A stretch of 61,617 nucleotides of DNA, from the NCBI GenBank assembly GCA_026984045.1, contig JALSSV010000039.1, positions 1 through 61,617 on the forward strand. The letters are read 5' to 3'. Of this stretch, positions 9,372 to 17,257 are shown piece after piece. A program made the translations under genes and the position numbers. Below the pieces are notes generated by a model. That model made no database searches. It worked only from the letters and a program-made list of their open reading frames with translations, and had not been told where the DNA came from. Origin of the DNA: Chromatiales bacterium (GTDB lineage: Bacteria > Pseudomonadota > Gammaproteobacteria > UBA6429 > Thiohalophilaceae). How positions within the stretch are numbered: position 1 is the first letter of the stretch; each line of letters opens with the position of its first letter.

Positions 9372-10187
9372 ATGCGAAGCCGTCGCCGCCGTCACGAGGA
9401 CGATCACGAAAACATCGATCGCTGGCTGGTCTCCTATGCGGACTTCATCACCCTGCTGTTCGCCTTCTTCGTGGTGATGTACTCCATGTCCTCGATCAAC
9501 GAGGGCAAGTACCGGGTACTCTCCGACACCCTGCTGGAAGCCTTCAAGACCCCGCCCAAGTCGGCCGATCCCATCCAGATCGGGCAACCGAAGAAATCCC
9601 TCGATTCGGTGAAACCGGTGACCGAGAAGCCCGACATCGTCTCCCTGCGGCCCGAGCCGGCGGTGGACACGGCCCAGACGGCGCGCATCGCCCAGCGGCT
9701 GCAGCAGTCCCTCAAGTCGCTGGTGGATCGGAACCTCATTCGCATCAAGCACGACAAGTTGTGGGTGGAGGTGGAACTGAACAACCGCATCCTGTTCGCC
9801 AGCGGCGAGGCGGAATTGCAGCCCTCCGCCTATCCGGTGCTGCGCCAGCTGGCCCGCGAACTCAAGGCGTTGCCCAACCACATCGACGTGGAGGGCCACA
9901 CCGACAATCTGCCGATCCGCACCGAGCTGTTCCGCTCCAACTGGGAGTTGTCGGCGGCCCGCGCCGCCAGCGTGGTGCACCTGCTGACCCGCGAGGGGGT
10001 CGACCCGGCCCGCCTGTCGGCCATCGGCTACGGCGAGTTCCGGCCCATTGCCGACAACCGCACCCCCGAAGGCCGCCGCCGCAACCGGCGGGTAGCGATC
10101 ATCATCCTGGCCGACAAGCACGCCCGGCGCATGCTCGAAATCGAACGCCAAGGCCGCCAGCCGCCTTCCGCCTCGTCCACGCCGTAA
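9372..10187 (+). CDS. motD: Flagellar stator MotD (MotB-type, OmpA domain)
   Basis: The 271-aa protein has a short charged cytoplasmic tail and then the single membrane helix containing the essential aspartate D24 (SYADFITLLFAFFVVMY). A linker follows, then a C-terminal OmpA/MotB peptidoglycan-binding domain (VEGHTDNLPI, NWELSAARAASV, RRNRRV). A longer frame opens at 9303 inside motC, but the ATG at 9372 after AGGTGGCCGG gives the normal N terminus. It works with MotC as the stator anchored to the cell wall. Confidence 0.95.
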   Translation: MRSRRRRHEDDHENIDRWLVSYADFITLLFAFFVVMYSMSSINEGKYRVLSDTLLEAFKTPPKSADPIQIGQPKKSLDSVKPVTEKPDIVSLRPEPAVDTAQTARIAQRLQQSLKSLVDRNLIRIKHDKLWVEVELNNRILFASGEAELQPSAYPVLRQLARELKALPNHIDVEGHTDNLPIRTELFRSNWELSAARAASVVHLLTREGVDPARLSAIGYGEFRPIADNRTPEGRRRNRRVAIIILADKHARRMLEIERQGRQPPSASSTP

Positions 10188-10221
10188 ATCGCGGCACGAA
10201 TCTTGTATCATTCCGTCCTGA

Positions 10222-10246
10222 CCCCCGGGCCCCGTGTGTCCGGGGG
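10222..10246 (+). other. GC-rich hairpin upstream of parC
   Basis: CCCCCGG (10222-10228) is complementary to CCGGGGG (10240-10246). It lies in the 139-bp gap between motD and the parC-like gene and is not followed by a T tract. It may be a weak terminator or processing site; function is not established. Confidence 0.4.
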
Positions 10247-10326
10247 CGGGTAAGGCCATGGCCTGTCGTCCCGGAAAACGGATGCCGCAGGCCTTGCCGC
10301 CATCGAAACCGACGCAGGAGCATGCC

Positions 10327-11127
10327 TTGCAAGTCTGGGCCGTTGCCAATCAGAAGGGCGGGGTGGGGAAAACCACCACCGCCGTCTCTCTCGCCGGCCA
10401 CCTGGTCCACCGGGGGCAGCGCGTGCTGCTGGTGGATCTGGATCCCCACGGCTCGCTCACGGCCTATTTCGGCCACGATCCCGACCGTCTGGAAAACTCC
10501 CTCTACCGCCTGTTCCAGGGGCCGGGCGCCACGCCCGAGGTGCCCGCGGCGGAGCTGCTGCTGCCCACGGGAATCGACGATCTGGCCCTGCTGCCGGCCT
10601 CCACGGCCCTGGCCACCCTGGATCGCCAGCTCGGCAGCCAGGAAGGCAAGGGCCTGGTGATTCGCCAGGCCCTGCAGAGCCTGGCAGGGCGCTACGACAC
10701 GGCCCTCATCGACTGTCCGCCGCTTTTGGGGATCCTCATGGTCAACGCTCTGGCCGCCTGCCGCCTGCTGATCCTGCCGGTGCAGACCGAGCCCCTGGCG
10801 CTCAAGGGACTGGAGCGCATGATGCACACCCTGGAGATGATCATGCGGGCCCGCCGCGACGGGCTCGACTACCTGATCGTGCCCACCATGTTCGATCGCC
10901 GCACCCGCGCCGCTCTCGACAGCCTGCGCCAGTTGCGCGAGACCTACGGCGACAAGGTCTGGGAGGCGGTGATTCCGGTGGATACCAAGTTCCGCGAAGC
11001 CAGCAAGCGCGGCGTGCCCCTGCCCATGATGCTGCCTTCGTCACGGGGCGCCCGGGCCTACGAAGCCCTGCTGCGCACCCTGCTCGGCGAGTCGCCAGAG
11101 CCCCTGCGCGCCGGAGGCGAATCATGA
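10327..11127 (+). CDS. parC: ParA-like ATPase ParC (polar chemotaxis array localisation)
   Basis: The 266-aa protein is a ParA-family Walker ATPase with KGGVGKTT at residues 10-17, LVDLDPHGSLT, LIDCPPLLG and LPVQTEPLALKGLERM. In Vibrio and Pseudomonas the homologue beside cheW recruits chemosensory arrays to the pole. The frame extends upstream to 10234 without family resemblance. A TTG at 10327 preceded by AGGAG with a 6-nt spacer gives the usual start just before WAVANQKGG and is preferred. It overlaps the next gene by 4 bp (ATGA). Confidence 0.88.
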   Translation: MQVWAVANQKGGVGKTTTAVSLAGHLVHRGQRVLLVDLDPHGSLTAYFGHDPDRLENSLYRLFQGPGATPEVPAAELLLPTGIDDLALLPASTALATLDRQLGSQEGKGLVIRQALQSLAGRYDTALIDCPPLLGILMVNALAACRLLILPVQTEPLALKGLERMMHTLEMIMRARRDGLDYLIVPTMFDRRTRAALDSLRQLRETYGDKVWEAVIPVDTKFREASKRGVPLPMMLPSSRGARAYEALLRTLLGESPEPLRAGGES

Positions 11128-11843
11128 GCGCAGAGAAGCCCGGCATCCTGGTGGACGAGAAGGCCGCGCTGGATCTGTTCCTCGAGGCCCTGCTGCGCGA
11201 GACCGAAACCGAAACGGTCGAAGCCGCGGCGCCCGCCGCCCCGGCAGAGGCACCGCCGGCTGCCCCCGCGCCGGTGATCCCGGCCGTGGAAGCGGCGACC
11301 AAAACCGCCACCGACACGGAGGTGGCGAGCGAAGCCGTCATCGCGACCGAATCCGTCACGGAAACCGCAAGCCCGGTGCCGCCCGGCGTCCCCGAATGGG
11401 CCCGGGACCCTTTCCAGGCCATGCTCTTCAAGGTCGCCGGCCTGACCCTGGCCGTGCCCCTCGAGGCGCTGGGCGGCGTGGTGGAGTGGCCGGAGAAACT
11501 CACCGAGATGCCGGGCCATGCCGACTTCTTCCTCGGCCTGCTGAGCCATCTGGATGCCACCGTGCCGGTGGTGGACACCGCCCGCCTGGTCTTCCCCGCC
11601 GACCGCCTGCCCGCGAATGACGATCCCCTGGCCCGGGTGAAGCGCATCGTCCTGATCGGCGGCGGCCGCTGGGGCCTGGCCTGCGACGCCGTGGATGAGG
11701 TGATCACCCTCCGTCACGACCAGGTCCGCTGGCGCAGCGAACGCACCCGCCGCCGCTGGCTCCTGGGCACCGTCATCGAGCACATGTGTGCCCTGATCGA
11801 CACCGACGCCTTCGCCGAAAAACTGGCCAGCGGCGAGGAATGA
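11124..11843 (+). CDS. parP: CheW-domain protein ParP
   Basis: The 239-aa protein has an N-terminal helical segment (AALDLFLEALLRE), a disordered Ala/Pro/Thr/Glu linker to about residue 95, and a C-terminal CheW-like domain (FKVAGLTLAVPLEALGGVVEW ... WGLACDAVDEV). This layout and its position directly after a ParA-like gene and before cheW match ParP, which tethers CheA arrays to ParC at the pole. It overlaps parC by ATGA. The alternative reading is a generic CheW-like adaptor. Confidence 0.85.
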   Translation: MSAEKPGILVDEKAALDLFLEALLRETETETVEAAAPAAPAEAPPAAPAPVIPAVEAATKTATDTEVASEAVIATESVTETASPVPPGVPEWARDPFQAMLFKVAGLTLAVPLEALGGVVEWPEKLTEMPGHADFFLGLLSHLDATVPVVDTARLVFPADRLPANDDPLARVKRIVLIGGGRWGLACDAVDEVITLRHDQVRWRSERTRRRWLLGTVIEHMCALIDTDAFAEKLASGEE

Positions 11844-12157
11844 GAACGGGCCGTTTCGGGCCTGGGTGGAAGGAACACGGAGATCACGGAGGCACGGAAG
11901 GCACGGAGAGAAACAGGGTGGCTCAGACATCCCAACAAAAAGCAGGCCGGCTCAAGCGCAGCGGAGCCGGCAGCGGCAAGGCCAAAAGGTTTTTTCCCTT
12001 CACCATCAAGTTCCCCCCGTTCCCGCCGATGATGTAGCAAAGCGGACCGTCTGTCCGCCCACGCCCGAATGGCATGGTTCCTGCAACCTGTCTTGCGAGT
12101 CTCCCGTCGCGCGTCGGCAAATTGACGCCCCGGGATCGCCAGAGGAGAAACCGCGGA
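11844..12157. other. 314-bp intergenic region before cheW
   Basis: No gene is supported here. At about 11873-11908 there is a short run of CACGGAG units (CACGGAGATCACGGAGGCACGG), a low-copy repeat of the same general type as the CGCAGAG repeats at 29688 and 30500. The right part contains the sigma-54-like box at 12070-12085. The short frames crossing the region have no family resemblance. Confidence 0.6.
12070..12085 (+). promoter_or_regulatory. Candidate sigma-54 (RpoN) promoter for cheW
   Basis: TGGCATG, 4 nt, CTGCA matches the -24/-12 consensus (TGGCACG-N4-TTGCW) at both invariant GG and GC positions with correct spacing. Initiation would fall near 12097, about 60 nt before the cheW start at 12158. 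It fits an RpoN-controlled flagellar regulon, though no enhancer site was identified. Confidence 0.5.
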
Positions 12158-12634
12158 ATGAGTGAACTGGCCCAAGTGGAAAACGACCCCATCATCCAGT
12201 GGGTGACCTTCAAGCTGGACAACGAGAAGTACGGCATCAAGGTGATGCAGGTCCAGGAAGTGCTGCGCATGACCGAAATCGCCCCGGTGCCCGGCGCGCC
12301 CGACTACGTGCTCGGCATCATCAACCTGCGCGGCAACGTGGTCACGGTGATCGACACCCGCCTGCGTTTCGGCCTGCCCGAACGGGAGCCGGACGACGAC
12401 ACCCGCATCGTGATCGTCGAGGCCGAGGGCAACGTGGTGGGGATCCTGGTCGATTCGGTGGCCGAGGTGGCCGATCTGCAGGCCTCGGAAATCGAGACCG
12501 CCCCCAACGTGGGCAACGACGAAAGCTCCAAGTACATCCAGGGCGTGAGCAGCCGCGGCGACGAACTGCTGATACTGGTGGACGTGAACAAGCTCCTCAG
12601 TGACGAGGAATGGGCGGAGGTCGCCTCCCTGTAG
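12158..12634 (+). CDS. cheW: Chemotaxis coupling protein CheW
   Basis: CheW bridges chemoreceptors and CheA in the array. The 158-aa protein is a single CheW domain with QWVTFKLDNEKYGIKVMQVQEVLRMTEI, NLRGNVVTVIDTRLRFGL and GILVDSVAEV. The ATG at 12158 after GAGGAGAAACCGCGG is the natural start; the upstream open frame from 12074 is not part of the family. It has its own candidate sigma-54 promoter and is followed by two small genes that are usual companions in polar flagellates. Confidence 0.96.
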   Translation: MSELAQVENDPIIQWVTFKLDNEKYGIKVMQVQEVLRMTEIAPVPGAPDYVLGIINLRGNVVTVIDTRLRFGLPEREPDDDTRIVIVEAEGNVVGILVDSVAEVADLQASEIETAPNVGNDESSKYIQGVSSRGDELLILVDVNKLLSDEEWAEVASL

Positions 12635-12645
12635 GCGCGGCGGTC

Positions 12646-12813
12646 ATGGCGGAGATCGGCAAGCTCACCCCGATCACCGGCCTGCCCTGGTCCGCCCGCC
12701 ACGTCCGGGCGCCTGGCGGCGAGTCCCGCCGCGAACGTCCGCCCCGGCGGCCACCGGAACCGCCCGAGCACCGGGACGGTGATGACGCCCCCCACATCGA
12801 CGAATACGCCTGA
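12646..12813 (+). CDS. Small uncharacterised protein, 55 aa, ending HIDEYA
   Basis: A 55-aa frame begins with MAEIGKLTPITGLPW at an ATG 11 bp after the cheW stop. It has an Arg/Pro-rich disordered middle and ends in PHIDEYA. The tight spacing on both sides (8 bp to the next gene) and the defined ends argue that it is real. I recall similar short proteins between cheW and the DUF2802 gene of other gammaproteobacteria, but no function is known to me. No membrane segment or signal peptide is visible. Confidence 0.65.
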   Translation: MAEIGKLTPITGLPWSARHVRAPGGESRRERPPRRPPEPPEHRDGDDAPHIDEYA

Positions 12814-12821
12814 GGCGCCCC

Positions 12822-13238
12822 ATGACCGAAATCATCGCAATGGCCTCTGATCTCACCAACCTGTTGCTGGCCGGCTGCCTGATTCTGCTGCTGCTCAACC
12901 TGCTGCGTGGACGCAGGCAGGGCAGGGCGGCACGAGATCCCCGCCTCGAATCCCTGCAACGGGATCTGCGCGCCCTCACCGCGGCCGCCGTCGGCATGGG
13001 CGAGCGGGTGCTCGAAGTGGAACGCCGCCAGCGGCGCCTGGCCGAGAAGCAGGAAAACCTGGATCTCTTCGAATCGGCCAATCAACCCTACGAACAGGCC
13101 ATTCATCTTGCCCGTCAGGGAGTCGACGCCGAGGAACTGGTCGCCACCTGCGGTCTGTCCCGTTCCGAGGCCGAACTCATCACCATCATGCACCGCCTCG
13201 AAGGCGATCAGGAACCCCCCTCCCGCGCTGCGAGCTGA
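12822..13238 (+). CDS. DUF2802 family protein
   Basis: The 138-aa protein has an N-terminal membrane helix (about residues 12-27, LLLAGCLILLLLNLL), a basic and helical middle that looks like a coiled coil, and a C-terminal helix-turn-helix-like segment YEQAIHLARQGVDAEELVATCGLSRSEAELI. The last part defines DUF2802. It is regularly the last gene of cheW-end clusters in polar flagellates; function unknown. It probably belongs to the cheW transcript. Confidence 0.85.
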   Translation: MTEIIAMASDLTNLLLAGCLILLLLNLLRGRRQGRAARDPRLESLQRDLRALTAAAVGMGERVLEVERRQRRLAEKQENLDLFESANQPYEQAIHLARQGVDAEELVATCGLSRSEAELITIMHRLEGDQEPPSRAAS

Positions 13239-13267
13239 CACCGGCAACCCAAACGACTTTCACGCCG

Positions 13268-13291
13268 GCAGGAGCGGCACCCTCGCCGCGA
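13268..13291 (+). repeat. REP-like half-site
   Basis: The segment GCAGGAGCGGCACCCTCGCC plus CGCGA matches 22 of 24 positions of the REP arm at 4007-4030. No complementary arm lies nearby, so it is a single or decayed copy in the gap after the DUF2802 gene. Confidence 0.6.
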
Positions 13292-13355
13292 CCAGCCCCT
13301 TGCTTCACGCACCCTCTCCCGCCACAATGCCATCCCCGTTACCCCATTGGCCCAC

Positions 13356-13706
13356 ATGCCCGAAGCGCCAACCATCCATCTCCCCCGCAGCCGCGACGCC
13401 CTCGGCACGCCCCGGGCCGCCGCGATCCTGAAACAGGAGATCGAAGCCCTGCCGGCGGCCTGTCTGCCCCTGCAGGCCCTGCTCACACGCACGGCCTGCG
13501 CCCTCGACGACTTCGGCGTGACCGTCCTGGCCATCGAAGAGAACACCGATCCGATCCGCCTCCGGATCGGCGTGTTTCTCCAGGGTCTCGATCCCGGCTG
13601 CAGTTGCGCAGACGATCCCACCCCTCTCGAGCCCATCCCCGAATACGGCGAACTGGAAGTGGAAATCGACCGGAACACCGCCCAGGCGCACTTCCGCCTG
13701 CCCTGA
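13356..13706 (+). CDS. Conserved hypothetical protein with CSCADDP motif
   Basis: A 116-aa soluble protein starting MPEAPTIHLPRSRDALGTP. The second half contains RLRIGVFLQGLDPGCSCADDP and then PEYGELEVEIDRNTAQAHF. I recall this arrangement (a PLQ...LT segment, then VGVFF...GCSCADDP, then E-L-x-I-D) from uncharacterised proteins of beta- and gammaproteobacteria. The paired cysteines and aspartates could bind a metal, but that is a guess. The ATG at 13356 is chosen over TTG 13347. It is monocistronic. Confidence 0.7.
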   Translation: MPEAPTIHLPRSRDALGTPRAAAILKQEIEALPAACLPLQALLTRTACALDDFGVTVLAIEENTDPIRLRIGVFLQGLDPGCSCADDPTPLEPIPEYGELEVEIDRNTAQAHFRLP

Positions 13707-13827
13707 ACCCCGATGGCGTGCCGCAGCGGGACCCTTCCCGAACGGCATTCGTTTCTTGGGCGGATCCGGGTGATTGGGTAAACTTGCGGACCGACACCTT
13801 CTTTTCGCCGCCGCACGAGGATTCCCC

Positions 13828-14574
13828 ATGAAGCGTCTGTACTGCCTGCTGGCCGGGTGCCTGTTGCCGTTCGTCGTGGCCGTGGCCGATGACGAGCCCC
13901 GTCATGCCTATCTGGGGGGCGGGGCCTATTTCCAGACCCAGCCCTATGCCGGGGCGGATGCCCTGGTGCTGCCCTCGCCGGTGCTGTTCGCCGACAACCG
14001 CCTGTTCTACGTGCGCTGGACCCGGGTGGGAATGTATGTCTATGGCCAGCAGAACTGGGGCATTTCCATCACCGCCCAGCCCCGGCCCTTCGGTTACAAG
14101 GGCACCGATGCACCCATCCTGGCCGGGATGGCCGAACGCAAGTCCGGTTGGGAGGCCGGGCTGGCCATGGGCGGGGAGTTCGACTGGGGGTTCGCCGAAC
14201 TCACCTGGTTCCGCGACATCCTCGACCACTCCAACGGCTCACTGCTGCGGCTGGAACTTGGCAGGTTCATCGAACGGGGCAAGTGGGCCTTCGTGCCCAG
14301 CGTCTTCGCCATCCGCTATGACGCCGCCTTCAACGACTACTACTACGGCGTGCGGCCGGGCGAGGCGACTGCCTGGCGGCCGGCCTACACGGCGTCGGCC
14401 GGCGTCAACTTCGCGGCCCAGACCTACGTGAAGTATTCCTTCACCCCGCACTGGCACTTCCTCGGCAACCTGCGCGGCGATCTGCTGGCCGGCACCATCC
14501 AGGACAGCCCGCTGGTGGACAAGGGGTACATGCTCTCCGGCCTGCTGTCAGTGATGTATTCCTTCGATTACTGA
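13828..14574 (+). CDS. MipA/OmpV family outer membrane protein
   Basis: The 248-aa protein has a signal peptide of about 20 residues (MKRLYCLLAGCLLPFVVAVA) followed by an aromatic-rich beta-barrel sequence with alternating hydrophobicity. It has YLGGGAYFQTQPYAGAD at the mature N terminus, SGWEAGLAMGGEFDWGFAELTWFRDIL in the middle and a terminal YSFDY, consistent with an outer-membrane barrel. The family includes scaffolds for murein enzymes and porin-like proteins; the role here is unknown. It converges with the fhlB-like gene downstream. Confidence 0.85.
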   Translation: MKRLYCLLAGCLLPFVVAVADDEPRHAYLGGGAYFQTQPYAGADALVLPSPVLFADNRLFYVRWTRVGMYVYGQQNWGISITAQPRPFGYKGTDAPILAGMAERKSGWEAGLAMGGEFDWGFAELTWFRDILDHSNGSLLRLELGRFIERGKWAFVPSVFAIRYDAAFNDYYYGVRPGEATAWRPAYTASAGVNFAAQTYVKYSFTPHWHFLGNLRGDLLAGTIQDSPLVDKGYMLSGLLSVMYSFDY

Positions 14575-14614
14575 GGCGACGCCGCCTCGCGCCCCGGACA
14601 TTCTCCATCGCCGC

Positions 14615-14917
14615 TCAGGGCGGGTTTTCCGTCTTCGGCTCGCCTCCCGGTGTCTTGCCCTGCATGTGATAGGCGAAGGCGATCACCTCGGCCACGGCCA
14701 CATAGAGCGCTTCCGGTATGGTCTCGCCCAGTTCCAGGCGGAACAGCAGACGGGTCAGTTCGGGATTGTCCTGCAGGGGGATGCCGTGGCGGCGGGCGAT
14801 TTCCCGGATCCGTTCGGCCACGTCGCCGGCGCCCTTGGCGGTGACCCGGGGTGCCCGCTCGCCATCGTAGTGCAAGGCCACGGCCAGAGGAGGCGGGGAT
14901 TGGGAGACCTTGCTCAT
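14615..14917 (-). CDS. FlhB C-terminal-domain-like protein (FhlB)
   Basis: A 100-aa protein equivalent to the cytoplasmic C-terminal half of the export switch FlhB, without the membrane domain. It contains ALHYDGERAPRVTAKGAGDVAERIREIA, then GIPLQDNPELTRLLFRLELGETIPEALYVAVAEVIAF. The autocleavage NPTH site of full FlhB lies upstream of this part and is absent. The ATG at 14917 follows the fliK stop directly, so it is cotranscribed with fliK. Such FhlB proteins accompany fliK in many gammaproteobacteria and can support FlhB function. Confidence 0.88.
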   Translation of the reverse strand: MSKVSQSPPPLAVALHYDGERAPRVTAKGAGDVAERIREIARRHGIPLQDNPELTRLLFRLELGETIPEALYVAVAEVIAFAYHMQGKTPGGEPKTENPP

Positions 14918-14918
14918 C

Positions 14919-16211
14919 TCAGGCTTCCTCGCGAAGCAGGGGAGGCGGTTCGCCGCCGTCGTCCGGCGGCGGGCCGCAACGGCATTCCAGGGCACCGACG
15001 TTCAGACCCGCCTGCCGCAGTCGGCTGCCCAGGGTGTCGAGCCAGTGGTTGAAGAGGCGGGCCGTTTCGCTGCGTTCTGTCCAGAAACGGGTGGCCACGG
15101 CCTCGTTCTGCAGGCTGATGATCGCGGTCACCGGTCCCAGCCCCTCGAGTTCGAAGGCCAGGCGCACCGACCAGCGCCGGGCGTGGGCGGGCGCGTCGTG
15201 CTGACGGGTTTCCTCCTCGATGCGCAGATCGAACAGATCCACGCCGGCACCGTGCCGGATGGGCAGTTCCATGGCCCACAGGGGACGGCCCTCGGCCTGG
15301 GCGTGGAGCGCATGCAGGGCATGGGAATGGGCGCGAGCGATGGCGCCTTCCACCTGTCGCAGCAGATCCGCCACCGCCGCCTCGGGACGGGCGGCATTGG
15401 CCAGGCTCGGGGGTGCCGGCGGCTGGGCCGCGGGCGTGCCTCGTACTCCATCATGATGCTGGGCATGAGCAGCGGCACCGTTCGCGGCCCACGGGTTGGC
15501 GGGCGCGGGGGGCGGTGGTGGCGTGGCCGGGGGACTGCGCAGGGCCGGATAGTCACTGGCCGGCGTGCCGCTGGGCATCGGGGCCGGCCCCGGCAGATGC
15601 CGCTGCAGGACGGCCGCAAGGCGCAGGAGCTGACCGCGCAGATCCGCCCCCGGCCGGACCGCCTCGCCCTGCAGGCTCGCGGCCAGGGCCGCTTCCAGGA
15701 AAGGGCCGCTGGCCCGCATGGCTTGCGCGAGGCGTTGCGGCTGGCTCAGGGCGTCGCGGCTGGCCAGGCTCAGCCACAGATCCTGCAGCAGGGGCAATAC
15801 CTCGCGGGGCAGGGGCAGGTTTTCGCCCTCGCGCCGGGCCAGGGCCAGGTTGGCCAGCAGCGGCGGCAGGGGGAGCTGGCGGGGCAGGGTCTCGCGTAGC
15901 GCCTGTTGCACGCGAGCCGGATCGATGGCCTGCGCGGGCGGCGCCAGCAGGCGCAGCTCGAGCTGGGGTTCCCTGGCCAGGATCTGCACCGGCAGGCGCT
16001 CTCCGGGGCGAAACGGCAGGTTGGGAGGACGGGCGGCCTCGAGCAGCGCCCCCTGGATGTTCAGCAACAGGCTGCCCCGCTCCCCGCGGCCGACCACGGT
16101 GGCCTGGAGGATGTCGCCCACGCGCCAGCTCTCGAGCAGGGCGGGGAGGTCGCGGGCGGCAACGGTCGGGGCGGGGCGAGCGGTGCCTGCCTGGAGGGGC
16201 TTAAGGTCCAT
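14919..16211 (-). CDS. fliK: Flagellar hook-length control protein FliK
   Basis: FliK is the secreted ruler that switches export from hook to filament substrates. The 430-aa protein has the expected low-complexity Ala/Pro/Leu-rich N-terminal two thirds and a C-terminal Flg_hook domain (WAMELPIRHGAGVDLFDLRIEEE ... RLAFELEGLGPVTAIISLQNEAVATRFWTERSETARLFNHWLDTLGSRLRQAGL, cited in part). The ATG at 16211 starts MDLKPLQAG. It is transcribed away from the main cluster together with the fhlB-like gene. Confidence 0.9.
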   Translation of the reverse strand: MDLKPLQAGTARPAPTVAARDLPALLESWRVGDILQATVVGRGERGSLLLNIQGALLEAARPPNLPFRPGERLPVQILAREPQLELRLLAPPAQAIDPARVQQALRETLPRQLPLPPLLANLALARREGENLPLPREVLPLLQDLWLSLASRDALSQPQRLAQAMRASGPFLEAALAASLQGEAVRPGADLRGQLLRLAAVLQRHLPGPAPMPSGTPASDYPALRSPPATPPPPPAPANPWAANGAAAHAQHHDGVRGTPAAQPPAPPSLANAARPEAAVADLLRQVEGAIARAHSHALHALHAQAEGRPLWAMELPIRHGAGVDLFDLRIEEETRQHDAPAHARRWSVRLAFELEGLGPVTAIISLQNEAVATRFWTERSETARLFNHWLDTLGSRLRQAGLNVGALECRCGPPPDDGGEPPPLLREEA

Positions 16212-16228
16212 GGCGATGGGGCCGATAA
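16201..16228 (+). promoter_or_regulatory. Candidate sigma-28 promoter for the pentapeptide-repeat gene
   Basis: GCCGATAA (16221-16228) is a perfect FliA -10 element, preceded with the same 12-nt spacing as the cheY promoter by TTAAGGTC (5 of 8 to TCAAGTTT). It overlaps the fliK start codon on the other strand and points at the gene starting at 16328, about 93 nt after the expected start site. Confidence 0.5.
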
Positions 16229-16327
16229 GAAACTGTCGGGTCTTTCCCTATCAGCGGACAATCCGGCGGAAACTTGACCGGCAGGTGGCCGGTCGTTCAC
16301 TTTCCATTCGGGAGACTGCCTGAGTCG

Positions 16328-17197
16328 ATGAGCAAGCCTCTCTACGTGCGCCGGGAGAACCGGGTTCAGGGCCCCTTTCCGGTCGGCCAGATCGCCCAGT
16401 GCCTGCTGATCGGCCGTTTCCGGCTCAGCGACGAGGTGAGCGAGGATCGGGAAACCTGGCAGCCCATCCGCAGCCGCGGCGATCTGATCCCGGAGGTCCT
16501 CAAGGGCGATCCCCAGGATCCCGCCTTCCAGGAACGCCTGCAGGCGGCGCGGCGCTGGGCCGACGAACGGCGCCCGGCGCATGCGCCGCAGGCGGACGAC
16601 CGCCGCACGCCCGAGGATCTGCAGACTCTCGAATACCGTCACAACCGGGAATCGATCTACCGGCAACTGAGCCGCCGCCGGGAGTGGTCCATCCGCCAGG
16701 CCCTGTTCGTGCTGGCCCTGGCCGCGGGCGTGGTCTGGCTGGGCTTTCGCTTCGCCCCGCAGGAGCGGCCCGCCGAGGCCAGTTGCCAGGCGTCCCCGGC
16801 GCCCGGCGTGGACTGGCACAACTGCCTGTTGTCGGGACTACAGGCCCTGAAGGCCGATCTCCGCCAGGCCCGGCTCGACAGTGCGGTGCTGGTGGGGGCC
16901 AACCTCTTCGCCAGCCGTTTCGATGGCGCGAAGCTCGACTATGCGGATCTCAGCGTGGCCAACCTGAGCTTCGCCAGTTTCCGGGGCGCCTCTCTCAAGG
17001 GAGCCACCCTGCGCCAGGCCGATCTGAGCCGCGCCGATCTGCGCAACGCCAACCTGGCTTATGCCAATCTCACCGGCGCCCGAATCGATGGCGCCCGTCT
17101 CGAAGGCGCCATCCTCGACAACGCCATCTGGATCGACGGTCGCACCTGCCTGCCGGGATCCGTGGGCACCTGTCGGGTCGCCACGGCCGACAACTGA
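16328..17197 (+). CDS. GYF-like/pentapeptide-repeat membrane protein
   Basis: The 289-aa protein starts MSKPLYVRRENRVQGPFPVGQIAQCLLIGRF, a GYF_2-like domain (residues 1-60). A charged linker and one membrane helix follow (about 123-141, ALFVLALAAGVVWLGF). After a Cys-containing stretch there is a run of pentapeptide repeats of A(D/N)L type (ANLFASRF, ADLSVANLSFASF, ADLSRADLRNANLAYANL) ending IWIDGRTCLPGSVGTC. The ATG at 16328 is the natural start. The gene is divergent from fliK and has a sigma-28-like promoter, so a flagellar link is possible but unproven. Confidence 0.8.
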   Translation: MSKPLYVRRENRVQGPFPVGQIAQCLLIGRFRLSDEVSEDRETWQPIRSRGDLIPEVLKGDPQDPAFQERLQAARRWADERRPAHAPQADDRRTPEDLQTLEYRHNRESIYRQLSRRREWSIRQALFVLALAAGVVWLGFRFAPQERPAEASCQASPAPGVDWHNCLLSGLQALKADLRQARLDSAVLVGANLFASRFDGAKLDYADLSVANLSFASFRGASLKGATLRQADLSRADLRNANLAYANLTGARIDGARLEGAILDNAIWIDGRTCLPGSVGTCRVATADN

Positions 17198-17224
17198 CCT
17201 TGCCGGTATTTCTGTCATTCCGGC

Positions 17225-17251
17225 ATCTGGCACGCCCTTGAAGCCGGCAAG
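17225..17251. repeat. Truncated copy of the 198-bp nested-palindrome element
   Basis: The segment ATCTGGCACGCCCTTG followed by AAGCCGGCAAG matches the arm and flank of full copy B (ending near 52321) at 24 of 27 positions. The conserved core and the second arm are missing. It lies just past the 3' end of the AMMECR1 gene and, relative to that gene, in the same orientation as the full copies. Confidence 0.6.
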
Positions 17252-17257
17252 TCCCCC

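Noticed and set aside
16248-16277. Minus-strand sigma-28 promoter for fliK (perfect TCAAGTTT with GCTGATAG)
   Set aside because: The spacer is 14 nt, two longer than in the cheY promoter, and the -10 has two mismatches; fliK is usually RpoN-dependent.
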